Shown piece by piece: positions 52,143 through 62,447 of a stretch of 62,841 bases of DNA. The stretch covers positions 1-62,841 of the forward strand of contig NZ_FMCX01000014.1 of the NCBI RefSeq assembly GCF_900091555.1. Direction: 5' to 3'. Numbering within the stretch: the first letter of the stretch is position 1; each line of letters opens with the position of its first letter. The notes below the pieces were generated by a model. That model was not told the origin of the DNA. It searched no databases and saw only the letters and a list, made by a program, of their open reading frames with translations. A program made the position numbers and the translations under genes. Source of the DNA: Micromonospora mirobrigensis (GTDB lineage: Bacteria > Actinomycetota > Actinomycetes > Mycobacteriales > Micromonosporaceae).

Positions 52143-54677
52143 ATGGGTTCCCGCAGCTCGAATCTGCGCCGCAAAGTCGTGGCGCTGCTGGCCTCCCTCG
52201 TCGCGCTCTGGGCGTTCGCCGCGTGGGTGACCCTGCGGGAGGGCGCGAACCTCCTCTGGGTGCAGATGCTCGACAGTCAGGTGGCGCAGCCCGGCGAGCC
52301 GCTGATCGTGGAGTTGCAGGCCGAGCGCCGGGCGTCGACGGCCTTCCTCGGCGGTTCCGAGGCCGACGGCCGTCCACAACTGAGCGAGCAGTGGCAGCGG
52401 ACCCAGCGGGTCGCCGACGCCTTCCGCGACTCGGTGGACGACTGGCGGGTCGACCTGGCGGCCAGCGCGAACAGCCAGCGCCGGATCGACGAGGTGGTCA
52501 CCGGACTGGACGGGCTCGCCGCCGTCCGCGAGGCGGTCGACGACCGGCGGATCGACCGCAGCGCCGCCGCGGCCAGCTACACCGACCTGATCGACTCGGT
52601 GCTGCGGATGTACGGCGCACTGGGCAACCTGGACGACGAGCGGCTCGCCCGGGAGACCTCGGCGCTGATCCAGCTGGTCCGGGTACGCGAGCTGATGTCG
52701 CAGGAGGATGCCCTGCTCACCGGCGTACTGGCCGCCGGGCGGATGACCCCGCAGGAGAACGCCGCCTTCACCCGGGCCGTCGGCGCCCAGCGCTACCTGG
52801 ACGGTCGGGCCCGGGCGGACCTGCCCGCCGGTGACCTCGCCGACTACGAACGACTGCTCGCCGGCGAGCCGTACACCGCCTTCCGGGCGTTGGAGGACCG
52901 GGTGGTGCTCGCCACCCGCTCCACGACCGCGCCGCCGGTGACGGCGCAGCAGTGGCGCACGGCGGTCGACCGGGTCTCCGCCGACCAGCAGCGCTACATC
53001 CTCACCGCCGGTGACGGGATCGTCGAGCGTGCCAAGCCGATCGCCGTCGGTGTCATCATTCGGCTGGTGCTCGCCGCCGGCCTGGGTCTGCTCGCCGTCA
53101 TCGCCTCGATCGTCGTCTCGATCACCACGGCCCGTGCCCTGGTCCGCCAGTTGGAGCGGCTGCGGGAGGCGGCCTCCCAGCTGGCCAACGAGCGGTTGCC
53201 CGGGGTGGTGGCCCGGCTGGGCCACGGCGAGGAGGTCGACGTCGCCACCGAGGCCCCGCCGCTGGAGTTCGGCGACGACGAGATCGGCCAGGTCGGCAAG
53301 GCGTTCAACCTGGTCCAGGAGACGGCCGTCCGTACCGCCGTCGAGCAGGCCGAGCTGCGCCGCAGCGTGCGGGAGGTCTTCCTGAGCCTGGCCCGGCGCA
53401 CCCAGGCGCTGGTCCACCGGCAGCTCACCCTGCTGGACACGATGGAACGCCGGGAGCACGACGCGGAGGAGCTGGAGGACCTGTTCCGGGTCGACCACCT
53501 CGCCACCCGGATGCGGCGCAACGCCGAGAACCTGATCGTGCTCTCCGGTTCGACGCCGGGCCGGGCCTGGCGGCGCAACGTGCCGATGGTCGACGTGATC
53601 CGGGGCGCGGTCGCCGAGGTGGAGGACTACACCCGGGTCAACGTGCTCCCGCTCGGCGCGGTGTCGCTGGCCGGCCGCGCGGTGGGTGACGTCATCCACC
53701 TGCTCGCCGAGCTGATCGAGAACGGCCTGTCCTTCTCCCCGCCGCACACCACCGTGGAGGTGCGCGGTCAGCTGGTCGGCAACGGCTTCGCCATCGAGAT
53801 CGAGGACCGTGGCCTCGGCATGACCGAGGAGGACCTGGCCGCCGCCAACCACCGCATCACCGACCGCTCCGAGCTGAACCTCGCCAACGCGGCCCGGCTG
53901 GGCCTGTACGTGGTGAGCCGGCTGACCGAACGGCACGGCGTCCGGGTGCGGCTCAAGGAGTCCCCGTACGGCGGCACCACCGCCGTCGTACTCATTCCGT
54001 TGGAGCTGGTCACCGCGGACGGCGAGGACCCGAGCAGCTCCGGTGGCTTCCCGGCCGGCGCGGGCGTGGCGGCGGAGGGCCGACCGGCCGTGCCGGCGCC
54101 GGCCGCCGACGGGGCGTCGCCGGCGGCCGGCGCGCCGGCGGTCGTCACGGCGGCGCCGGAGGGCGAGCGTCCGCCGCCCGTCGCTCCCCGGCCGCGCCCC
54201 GCCCCCGCCGAGGCGGCGGAGCCGGACGGCCTGCCCACCCGGTCCCGGGGCGCCACCGCACCGACGCCCGACGGCCTGCCGACCCGCGCCCGCCGCCCGC
54301 AGCGGCCCGGGCCGGACGACCCGGCCGTCGTCCCCGGCCTGCCCGCCAGGGCCGCGCGGGCGGGTACGATGTCCACGATGGATGCCGACGCCGGGGCCGC
54401 CGGTGACGCCGGGCCCGCCCAGCCGCCGCGCACCGACACCGGCCTGCCGGTGCGGGTGCGCCAGGCGAGCATCGTCCCCGAGCTGCGGGCCGATCCGGCC
54501 GCCGAGGAGGACACCGACGACGACGCGGTCCGACCGCCGGAGCAGGTACGCCGGATGATGAGCTCCTACCAGACGGGCACCCGGCGTGGGCGGACGGACG
54601 CGGCGCGGCTGCTCGGTGGCGGCTCCGGCACCTCGGGCGGGACGGCACCGGACACCGGCGACGAGCAGGCGACCTGA
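52143..54677 (+). CDS. Conservon sensor kinase-like protein CvnA (NIT-HAMP-HATPase)
   Basis: An 844-aa membrane protein. The first transmembrane helix is at about 14-33, a nitrate/nitrite-sensing-like helical domain spans 40-290, and a second helix with a HAMP region is at 300-360. The ATPase domain has HLLAELIENGLSFSPP (N box), EDRGLGM (G1) and LGLYVVSRL (G2). No clear phospho-acceptor His is seen in the usual place. The last 220 residues are disordered and carry four GLPxR-type motifs (DGLPTRSRG, DGLPTRARR, PGLPARAAR, TGLPVRVRQ). The ATG at 52143 follows AGGGATGG. It heads the four-gene conservon. Confidence 0.9.
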   Translation: MGSRSSNLRRKVVALLASLVALWAFAAWVTLREGANLLWVQMLDSQVAQPGEPLIVELQAERRASTAFLGGSEADGRPQLSEQWQRTQRVADAFRDSVDDWRVDLAASANSQRRIDEVVTGLDGLAAVREAVDDRRIDRSAAAASYTDLIDSVLRMYGALGNLDDERLARETSALIQLVRVRELMSQEDALLTGVLAAGRMTPQENAAFTRAVGAQRYLDGRARADLPAGDLADYERLLAGEPYTAFRALEDRVVLATRSTTAPPVTAQQWRTAVDRVSADQQRYILTAGDGIVERAKPIAVGVIIRLVLAAGLGLLAVIASIVVSITTARALVRQLERLREAASQLANERLPGVVARLGHGEEVDVATEAPPLEFGDDEIGQVGKAFNLVQETAVRTAVEQAELRRSVREVFLSLARRTQALVHRQLTLLDTMERREHDAEELEDLFRVDHLATRMRRNAENLIVLSGSTPGRAWRRNVPMVDVIRGAVAEVEDYTRVNVLPLGAVSLAGRAVGDVIHLLAELIENGLSFSPPHTTVEVRGQLVGNGFAIEIEDRGLGMTEEDLAAANHRITDRSELNLANAARLGLYVVSRLTERHGVRVRLKESPYGGTTAVVLIPLELVTADGEDPSSSGGFPAGAGVAAEGRPAVPAPAADGASPAAGAPAVVTAAPEGERPPPVAPRPRPAPAEAAEPDGLPTRSRGATAPTPDGLPTRARRPQRPGPDDPAVVPGLPARAARAGTMSTMDADAGAAGDAGPAQPPRTDTGLPVRVRQASIVPELRADPAAEEDTDDDAVRPPEQVRRMMSSYQTGTRRGRTDAARLLGGGSGTSGGTAPDTGDEQAT

Positions 54678-54765
54678 GCGGCGTCCGGCGCGTGACCGCG
54701 CCGGAGGCGACCGCAGGCACCCCAGACGGACACGGCGACACCAGCCGGGGAGAAGAGGACGACGA

Positions 54766-55197
54766 GTGGCGCAGAAGACGGCTTCGAGTGCCGACCTGAC
54801 GTGGTTGCTGGATGATCTGGTCGGCCGGGTGAAGCAGGCCGAACACGCTGTCGCGCTCTCCACGGACGGCCTGCTGATGGCCTCGTCCCGAGGACTGAGC
54901 CGGGACGACGGCGAGCACCTGGCGGCGATGGCGGCGGGCATCCAGAGCCTGGCCCGGGGAGCGGGCAAGCGGTTCGGCGGTGGTCAGGTGCAGCAGACCA
55001 TCATCGAGATGCAGTCGTCGTTCCTGTTCGTCACCGCGGCCGGCCGCAACGCCTGCCTGGCCGTGCTGGCCGCCGAGGACGCCGACGTCGGCCTGATCGC
55101 GTACGAGATGGCGATGCTGGTGACCCGGGTGGGCAAGTTCGTGGCCTCCCCGAGCCGCGTGCCCGAACAGTCGGCCGGCGAGAACGCGGCGCGATGA
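54766..55197 (+). CDS. Roadblock/LC7 domain protein CvnB
   Basis: A 143-aa roadblock-fold protein. DLTWLLDDLVGRVKQAEHAV begins the domain, and ALSTDGLLMASSRGLSRDD is the typical beta-turn. In conservons CvnB binds the CvnD GTPase and may act as its GTPase-activating partner. The start is GTG after GAAGAGGACGACGA. It overlaps the DUF742 gene by 4 bp. Confidence 0.92.
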   Translation: MAQKTASSADLTWLLDDLVGRVKQAEHAVALSTDGLLMASSRGLSRDDGEHLAAMAAGIQSLARGAGKRFGGGQVQQTIIEMQSSFLFVTAAGRNACLAVLAAEDADVGLIAYEMAMLVTRVGKFVASPSRVPEQSAGENAAR

Positions 55198-55580
55198 CGG
55201 TCGACGGGGGGCCCGAGGAGAACCAGTGGGTCGATGACCAGGCGGGGCCGGTGGTGCGGCCGTACGCGGTCACCCGCGGCCGGGCCCGCCCGGTGACCGG
55301 CACGTTCGACCTGATCTCCCTGGTGACTGCCACCCGTGCCGACGCGACGCCGGAGGCCGGGCTGGGCCCGGAGCATCTGGCCATCGTCGGCCTCTGCCAG
55401 CGGATGCAGTCCGTGGCGGAGGTCGCCGCCCACCTGGACCTGCCGGTGGGCACCATCCGGGTCCTCCTCGGTGACCTGGTGGCCCGCGAGTTGGTGCAGG
55501 TCCGAGAGCCGCGGGCGACCGGCGGCGTTCCCGACGACAGTGTTTTCGAGGCGGTAATCAATGGACTACGGGCACTCTGA
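55194..55580 (+). CDS. DUF742 protein CvnC
   Basis: A 128-aa DUF742 protein. VVRPYAVTRGRARP near residues 19-32 is the family start, and the C-terminal half is a winged-helix-like fold with MQSVAEVAAHLDLPVGTIRVLLGDL. The molecular role in conservons is unknown. ATG overlaps the roadblock stop (ATGA). The stop lies 20 bp inside the GTPase gene. Confidence 0.92.
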   Translation: MTVDGGPEENQWVDDQAGPVVRPYAVTRGRARPVTGTFDLISLVTATRADATPEAGLGPEHLAIVGLCQRMQSVAEVAAHLDLPVGTIRVLLGDLVARELVQVREPRATGGVPDDSVFEAVINGLRAL

Positions 55581-56169
55581 GCGGCCGGCGGGAGCGGTGC
55601 CGCTGCCCACCGCGATCAAGATCCTGATCGCCGGTGGCTTCGGCGTCGGCAAGACCACCATGGTCGGCGCGGTGAGCGAGACCCGGCCGCTGCGCACCGA
55701 GGAGGTGCTGACCGAGACCGGGGTGGGCATCGACGACCTCTCCGGCGTCGAGGGCAAGGTCACCACCACGGTGGCGATGGACTTCGGCCGGATCACCATC
55801 AGCGACGACCTGGTGCTCTACCTCTTCGGTACGCCGGGGCAGGACCGCTTCTGGTTCGTCTGGGACGAGTTGGCGCTGGGCGCGATCGGGGCGGTGGTGC
55901 TGGCGGACACCCGCCGGCTGGCCGACTGCTTCCCGTCGATCGACTACTTCGAGGGGCGGGGCACGCCGTTCGTGGTGGCGGTGAACTGCTTCGAGGGCTC
56001 CCGGCAGTACCGCCTGGACGAGGTGCAGGCCGCGCTCAACCTCGACCCGGGGGTGCCGGTGCTGCTCTGCGACGCCCGGCAGCGGGAGTCCAGCAAGGAG
56101 GTGCTCATCACCCTGATGGAGCACGCCATGAAGACCCGTGAGGCGCGCCGCCGCGCCGCCGCCGACTGA
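55561..56169 (+). CDS. Conservon small GTPase CvnD
   Basis: A 202-aa GTPase of the MglA/Gtr-like bacterial group. G1 is AGGFGVGKTTMVG near residues 24-36, and G3 is FGTPGQDRF. The G4 position reads VAVNCFEG, without the classical NKxD Asp, as is usual in CvnD proteins. A TETGVGIDD segment is the switch I region. It overlaps DUF742 by 20 bp and ends 1 bp from the convergent PIN toxin stop. Confidence 0.93.
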   Translation: MDYGHSERPAGAVPLPTAIKILIAGGFGVGKTTMVGAVSETRPLRTEEVLTETGVGIDDLSGVEGKVTTTVAMDFGRITISDDLVLYLFGTPGQDRFWFVWDELALGAIGAVVLADTRRLADCFPSIDYFEGRGTPFVVAVNCFEGSRQYRLDEVQAALNLDPGVPVLLCDARQRESSKEVLITLMEHAMKTREARRRAAAD

Positions 56170-56170
56170 A

Positions 56171-56545
56171 TCAGACAGCCAGCACTGGCAGGTCGTACTT
56201 TTGGATCAGGCCGTCCCGGGTGACCAGGGTGAGCCCTTCGCACAGTGCCTGGGCGACGAGCATGCGATCGAACGGGTCGCGGTGAATCGGCGGTAGCTGC
56301 CCGGCCGCTGCGGCGTGGCGGTGATGGATCGGCAGCTCCCGCAGGTCTGCGGCCCGAACCTGCTCCGCCAGGTCGACGGGGCTCTCCAGCTTTCCCAGCG
56401 ACTGCTTGATGGCGATCTCCCAGACCGTCGCGGGGCTGAGGTAGACCTCCGGCTCGTCGTCGATGCGTTCCTTGACCTCCTCGGAGAGGGTCGGATCGTC
56501 GGCGAGCCACCACAGCACGACGTGGGTGTCCAGCAGAAGTCTCAT
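56171..56545 (-). CDS. PIN-domain toxin (VapC-like ribonuclease)
   Basis: A 124-aa PIN protein. The acidic active-site residues are in LLLDTHVVLWWL (Asp6), ATVWEIAIKQ (Glu), HRDPFDRMLVAQA (Asp) and LVTRDGLI (Asp). This matches PIN toxins that cut tRNA or mRNA. It overlaps its antitoxin gene by ATGA, the standard arrangement with the antitoxin first. The stop abuts the conservon end, suggesting the pair inserted here. Confidence 0.92.
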   Translation of the reverse strand: MRLLLDTHVVLWWLADDPTLSEEVKERIDDEPEVYLSPATVWEIAIKQSLGKLESPVDLAEQVRAADLRELPIHHRHAAAAGQLPPIHRDPFDRMLVAQALCEGLTLVTRDGLIQKYDLPVLAV

Positions 56546-56793
56546 CCGCCGGCCCCGAAGTCGCGGGCGATCTCCTCGTTGACCTCGTCGGAGTCCCAGT
56601 CGGCGGGCAACACGAGACGGCCGCGCAGCGATCCCCGCCCGGTGCGACGCCGTGAGCGCAGCGGGATGACCTTCGCGACCGGTGTCCCGGCTCGACTGAT
56701 CAGGATCTCCTCACCGTGCTCGACCCGCTCGATGATTCGGGAGAGGTTCGTCTTCGCGTCATGGATGTTGTACTGCGCTGCGGCTTCGCCCAT
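56542..56793 (-). CDS. Phd/YefM-type antitoxin
   Basis: An 83-aa antitoxin. The Phd DNA-binding fold is visible in YNIHDAKTNLSRIIERVEHGEEILISRAG, followed by PVAKVIPL. The C-terminal half (LPADWDSDEVNEEIARDFG) is the toxin-binding segment. A strong AAGGAGGTGG ribosome binding site lies before the ATG, and a TTAGCTAA palindrome lies just upstream. Confidence 0.92.
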   Translation of the reverse strand: MGEAAAQYNIHDAKTNLSRIIERVEHGEEILISRAGTPVAKVIPLRSRRRTGRGSLRGRLVLPADWDSDEVNEEIARDFGAGG

Positions 56794-56807
56794 CGGGTGC
56801 CACCTCC

Positions 56808-56815
56808 TTAGCTAA
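56808..56815. promoter_or_regulatory. Palindrome upstream of the antitoxin gene
   Basis: TTAGCTAA lies about 15 bp before the antitoxin ATG, overlapping the ribosome binding site, with a further TAGCCT nearby. It may be the autoregulatory site of the TA pair. Confidence 0.4.
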
Positions 56816-56886
56816 CAGGCTAGTCCGTCGGGGGCGACAACGGCGAGCATCGACGCTCGACCAGACGAAAGCCGCCCTGTGCGGCG

Positions 56887-57101
56887 TCAGCGGCGGGTGG
56901 CGGCGCGGACCAGGCCGGCGACGGCCCGGGACCGGGTCTGCGGCGGCCAGGCGATCACCGTGGTCACCGTCGGGGCGTCCGGCACCCGCACGGTGGTGAG
57001 GTCGGGCGCAGCTGGACGCGGCAGGACATCGGCAGCACCGCCGCGGCGCGGCCCAGCGCGATCAGCTGGTAGAGCTGCGCGTGGTCGCGGACCTCCGGGC
57101 C
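56887..57101 (-). pseudogene. LysR-family regulator remnant, C-terminal fragment with frameshift
   Basis: On the minus strand the sequence reads GPEVRDHAQLYQLIALGR, AAAVLPMSCRVQLRP, then, after loss of one base near 57004-57006, DLTTVRVPDAPTVTTVIAW, PPQTRSRAVAGLVRAATRR and a stop. Joined, this is the C-terminal effector-binding end of a LysR regulator. Upstream of 57101 the frame does not continue into a LysR protein, so most of the gene is gone. The rest of the 56794-57256 gap holds only short ORFs, such as one from the ATG at 57172. Confidence 0.75.
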
Positions 57102-57256
57102 GGCTCCCACTGCCGTCCCAGAACGCAGTCGAGGTACCGGCCCCGGTGCTCGTGCAGTTCGGCAGCGGGCATGATCTACTGGCTCATCCGCGCCGAGGAC
57201 CTGGCCGCCCGGCGGGTCGACCGCGCCGTGTTCACCCTGCAGTGCTGCTGACCGGC

Positions 57257-57751
57257 TCAGGCGAAGGACCGCTCGGCGAGGCTCGGCCCGCCGCGCTCAC
57301 CGGCGGTGAGGACCTGCCGGCCTACCTGCCGGGGCGGCAGCCGCAGGTACTGGGTGTAACCGGCGGCCCGGAGCCGGAGGTCGAAGTTCTGCCCCTCGAT
57401 GTGCCACCACCGCTCCGGGCCGCCGCCGGTCGGGTCGAGTCGGTGGATATCGGCGATCTCCAGCAGATCGTCGAGCGGGCCGAGCCGGCCGTCGATCTGA
57501 CACGCCTGCTCGAAGACGAGCGTCGCGGGCGCGATCCAGAAGTCGAAGGGGGATTCCCCGTCGGCGGGCGGCACCCAGCGCACGATGTAGTCGAGGTCCA
57601 GCAGCAGCCGGCCCGGCGGGAGGGTGTCGTCCTCGTACTCGCCGACGCTGACGGCGTGGATCCGGCAGTCGTGCCAGCCCATCTCCGGGAAGTCGGCGTC
57701 CGTCCAGGTCGCCTTGGTCAGGCCGGACGGCTCGTGCGGCAAGCTGATCAT
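57257..57751 (-). CDS. Hypothetical protein, soluble
   Basis: A 164-aa acidic protein of no known family to me. It has an N-terminal WTDADFPEMGWHDCRIHAVSV segment, shown here in parts WTDADFPEMG and WHDCRIHAV, then LLLDLDYIVRWVPP and FWIAPATLVFEQ. Later it has RWWHIEGQNFDLRL and GYTQYLRLPPR. The pattern of alternating strands suggests a small beta-sandwich. The last residues, ERGGPSLAERSF, look conserved in style. No signal peptide or membrane segment. Its place beside a TA pair and pseudogene marks an accessory zone. Confidence 0.65.
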   Translation of the reverse strand: MISLPHEPSGLTKATWTDADFPEMGWHDCRIHAVSVGEYEDDTLPPGRLLLDLDYIVRWVPPADGESPFDFWIAPATLVFEQACQIDGRLGPLDDLLEIADIHRLDPTGGGPERWWHIEGQNFDLRLRAAGYTQYLRLPPRQVGRQVLTAGERGGPSLAERSFA

Positions 57752-57810
57752 CGGTTCAGTATCCCGTGACCCCGGTCGGCGGCTCCACCACCTCAGGCGT
57801 GCGGTGCCGG

Positions 57811-58023
57811 TCAGCCGCGTTTGGCCAGGGCCGGCTGCCCGTATACGAGGTTCCGCTCGTGCAGCTCCTTGACGGCGCGGTACGCGATCGAGCGGGCAAC
57901 GTTGTCCAGCTCCCCGATCTCGGAGACCGGTGGCAGTTGTTGCCCGGGCGCGTGGTCACCGGAACGGATCTTGGCCTCGATGTCGTCGGCTACCCGGCAA
58001 CAGTGCGGTGGTCTGGTTGGCAT
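57811..58023 (-). CDS. Small GntR-type winged-helix protein
   Basis: A 70-aa protein made only of the GntR DNA-binding domain. The wHTH has VADDIEAKIRSGDHAPGQQLP, then VSEIGELDNVARSIAYRAVKEL. No effector domain follows, and the C-terminus ends at QPALAKRG. It could be a natural single-domain regulator, as found in actinobacteria, or a truncated gene. The ATG at 58023 precedes MPTRPPHCCR. Confidence 0.7.
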   Translation of the reverse strand: MPTRPPHCCRVADDIEAKIRSGDHAPGQQLPPVSEIGELDNVARSIAYRAVKELHERNLVYGQPALAKRG

Positions 58024-58098
58024 GATCGGCTCTCCTGGACTTCAGCGAAGATCAGGTTTCCAGGCCGGACCGGACGGGACCGGGACAAGCATGCAACT

Positions 58099-58143
58099 CG
58101 GCGAAAAACGCCGAAGGGCCGCCCCCCCGCGGGGAGCGGCCCT
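58099..58143 (-). terminator. acnA terminator
   Basis: Read on the minus strand, an AGGGCCGC/GCGGCCCT stem with a GC-rich loop is followed by TTCGGCGTTTTTCGCC, giving a U-tract inside a second small hairpin. It begins 17 bp after the acnA stop. Confidence 0.8.
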
Positions 58144-58159
58144 CATCGGGCGTACGACG

Positions 58160-61012
<2,853 letters not shown>

Positions 61013-61120
61013 GTCGTACTCCTTCACACCAGCGACCGTGAGTAGTCCTGAGCAGTCTGTCGCACCCGCCTGGACCTCGCCCAGGTTAGGTGGCACTTAC
61101 CGCGGATTCTCGTTCCTACA

Positions 61121-61151
61121 AAACCGTACGTCCGTCTTGCTATTAACGCAA
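61121..61151 (-). promoter_or_regulatory. acnA promoter with AcnR-type operator
   Basis: On the minus strand TTGCGT (61146-61151), a 17-nt spacer and TACGGT (61123-61128) form a good promoter. The operator-like AAACCGTACGTCCGTCTTG (plus strand 61121-61139) covers the -10. It matches the acnR upstream site at 17 of 19 positions, so repressor binding should block RNA polymerase. Confidence 0.65.
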
Positions 61152-61186
61152 CCTCGTGCCAGGGTGCGGGACGAGGAGGTGTCACC

Positions 61187-61570
61187 ATGATCCATCACGT
61201 CCTGCTCGCCTGCCCGCCGGGCTCGGAGGCGGCATCCCGCTCCTTCTACGCCGGCCTGCTCGGGATGTTCTACGCGGGCCTGCTCGGGATGACCGAGAAG
61301 ACCAAACCCCCGGCCCTCGCCGCCCGCGGTGGTTGCTGGTTCACCGGGTACGACGCGGAGCTGCACCTCGGCGTCGAGAAAGACTTCCGCCCGGCCCGCA
61401 AGGCCCACCCCGCCCTGCTCCGCCCCGACCTGGACGCGCTCGCCGAACGACTCGCCGCCGCCGGTCACCCGGTCACCTGGGATGACGCCGAGGTGCCCGG
61501 GATGCGCCGCTTCCACACCCACGACCCGCACGGCAACCGCCTGGAGTTCCTCACCCCGATCGCCGGCTGA
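61187..61570 (+). CDS. VOC-family (glyoxalase/bleomycin-resistance-like) protein with duplicated segment
   Basis: A 127-aa VOC-fold protein. The start IHHVLLACPPGSEAASRSFY and the end HTHDPHGNRLEFLTP are typical, with the metal His/Glu positions HV and RLEFL. FYAGLLGM is repeated in tandem (residues 20-27 and 28-35) from a 24-bp duplication at 61244-61291, which lengthens the first helix by two turns. The enzyme may be altered or inactive. A 17-bp direct repeat covers the stop codon at 61565-61603. It is divergent from acnA. Confidence 0.82.
   Translation: MIHHVLLACPPGSEAASRSFYAGLLGMFYAGLLGMTEKTKPPALAARGGCWFTGYDAELHLGVEKDFRPARKAHPALLRPDLDALAERLAAAGHPVTWDDAEVPGMRRFHTHDPHGNRLEFLTPIAG
61244..61291 (+). 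repeat. 24-bp in-frame tandem duplication in VOC gene
   Basis: Units 61244-61267 and 61268-61291 differ at one position (GCC versus GCG, both Ala), which means the duplication is not brand new or has gained one silent change. Confidence 0.9.
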
Positions 61571-61603
61571 GCCGCCGTCGCACCACGGCTGAGCCGCCGT
61601 CGC
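61565..61603. repeat. 17-bp direct repeat at the VOC stop codon
   Basis: GGCTGAGCCGCCGTCGC occurs at 61565-61581 and 61587-61603, so the terminal Gly codon and TGA are copied 22 bp downstream. Confidence 0.85.
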
Positions 61604-61728
61604 GCCGGCCGGTCGCCCCGCCCCCGACGGGGGTGGGCGGGGCGCCGGCCGGGTCGACCGTCCGTGAGCGACCCGCCCCGGCCCGGCGACCCGGGTAGGG
61701 TTCGAGGTCGGACCGGAAGGGGTGACGG

Positions 61729-62385
61729 GTGGTCGACGTACAACACTGGCTCTCGGCGCTGCCTCCGGTCACCGTCTATCTGATCGTCGCCGGGGTGATC
61801 GGCGTGGAGAGCATGGGCGTGCCGCTGCCCGGCGAGATCGTCCTGGTCAGCTCGGCGCTGCTCGCCGCGACCGGGGTGGTCGAGCCCGAGTGGGTGGCCG
61901 CCGCCGCGGCGTTCGGCGCCGTCGTCGGCGACTCCATCGGGTACGCCGTCGGCCGGCGGGGCGGCCGACCACTCCTGCACCGGCTCGGCCGGCGCTTCCC
62001 GAAGCACCTGGGCCCCGCGCAGCTCGCCCGGGCCGAGCAGAGTTTCGCCCGGCACGGCGTCTGGGCCGTCTTCTTCGGCCGGTTCGTGGCGCTGCTGCGC
62101 ATCCTCGCCGGGCCGCTCGCCGGCGCGCTGCACGTGCCGTACCGCCGGTTCCTGCTGGCCAACGCGGCCGGCGGCCTGGTCTGGGCCTTCGGCACGACCT
62201 ACCTGCTCTACAGCGTGGGTCGGGCCGCCGAGCACTGGCTCAAGGACATCTCCTGGGCCGGCCTGGTCGTCGCCGTGCTGGCCGGCGTCGGCAGCACCTG
62301 GTGGCTGCGCCGCCGGGCCCACCGGGCCGAGCCGCTGCCCACGGCCGACGAGACGACCCGGCCGGTCAACGCCGGCAGGGAGTGA
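61729..62385 (+). CDS. DedA family membrane protein
   Basis: A 218-aa DedA/SNARE-associated protein, a family linked to lipid flipping and membrane homeostasis. The reentrant motif is VESMGVPLPGEIVLVSSALL near residues 26-45, and the second motif is FGRFVALLRILAGPLAGALH with the conserved F-x-R...G-x-x-x-G. About five hydrophobic segments. The GTG start at 61729 follows GGAAGGGG; a TAGGGT at 61696-61701 may be the -10. The substrate is unknown. Confidence 0.92.
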   Translation: MVDVQHWLSALPPVTVYLIVAGVIGVESMGVPLPGEIVLVSSALLAATGVVEPEWVAAAAAFGAVVGDSIGYAVGRRGGRPLLHRLGRRFPKHLGPAQLARAEQSFARHGVWAVFFGRFVALLRILAGPLAGALHVPYRRFLLANAAGGLVWAFGTTYLLYSVGRAAEHWLKDISWAGLVVAVLAGVGSTWWLRRRAHRAEPLPTADETTRPVNAGRE

Positions 62386-62402
62386 ACCGGTCCCGGACAT
62401 GC

Positions 62403-62440
62403 CGAAGGGCCCGACCCCTCGTTGGGGGTCGGGCCCTTCG
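62403..62440. terminator. Bidirectional terminator between dedA and C39-like gene
   Basis: A 16-bp perfect stem (CGAAGGGCCCGACCCC and complement) with a 6-nt loop lies between convergent stops. It resembles the hairpin at 408-446 but differs in the arms. Confidence 0.85.
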
Positions 62441-62447
62441 CTTCGGG

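Noticed and set aside
52143..54677. CvnA as a classical two-component histidine kinase
   Set aside because: No response regulator gene follows and no clear phospho-acceptor His was found; the roadblock/DUF742/GTPase genes identify a conservon.
56879..57769. 296-aa plus-strand ORF over the LysR remnant and hypothetical gene
   Set aside because: The minus strand explains the sequence better: a LysR C-terminus and a protein-like 164-aa frame.
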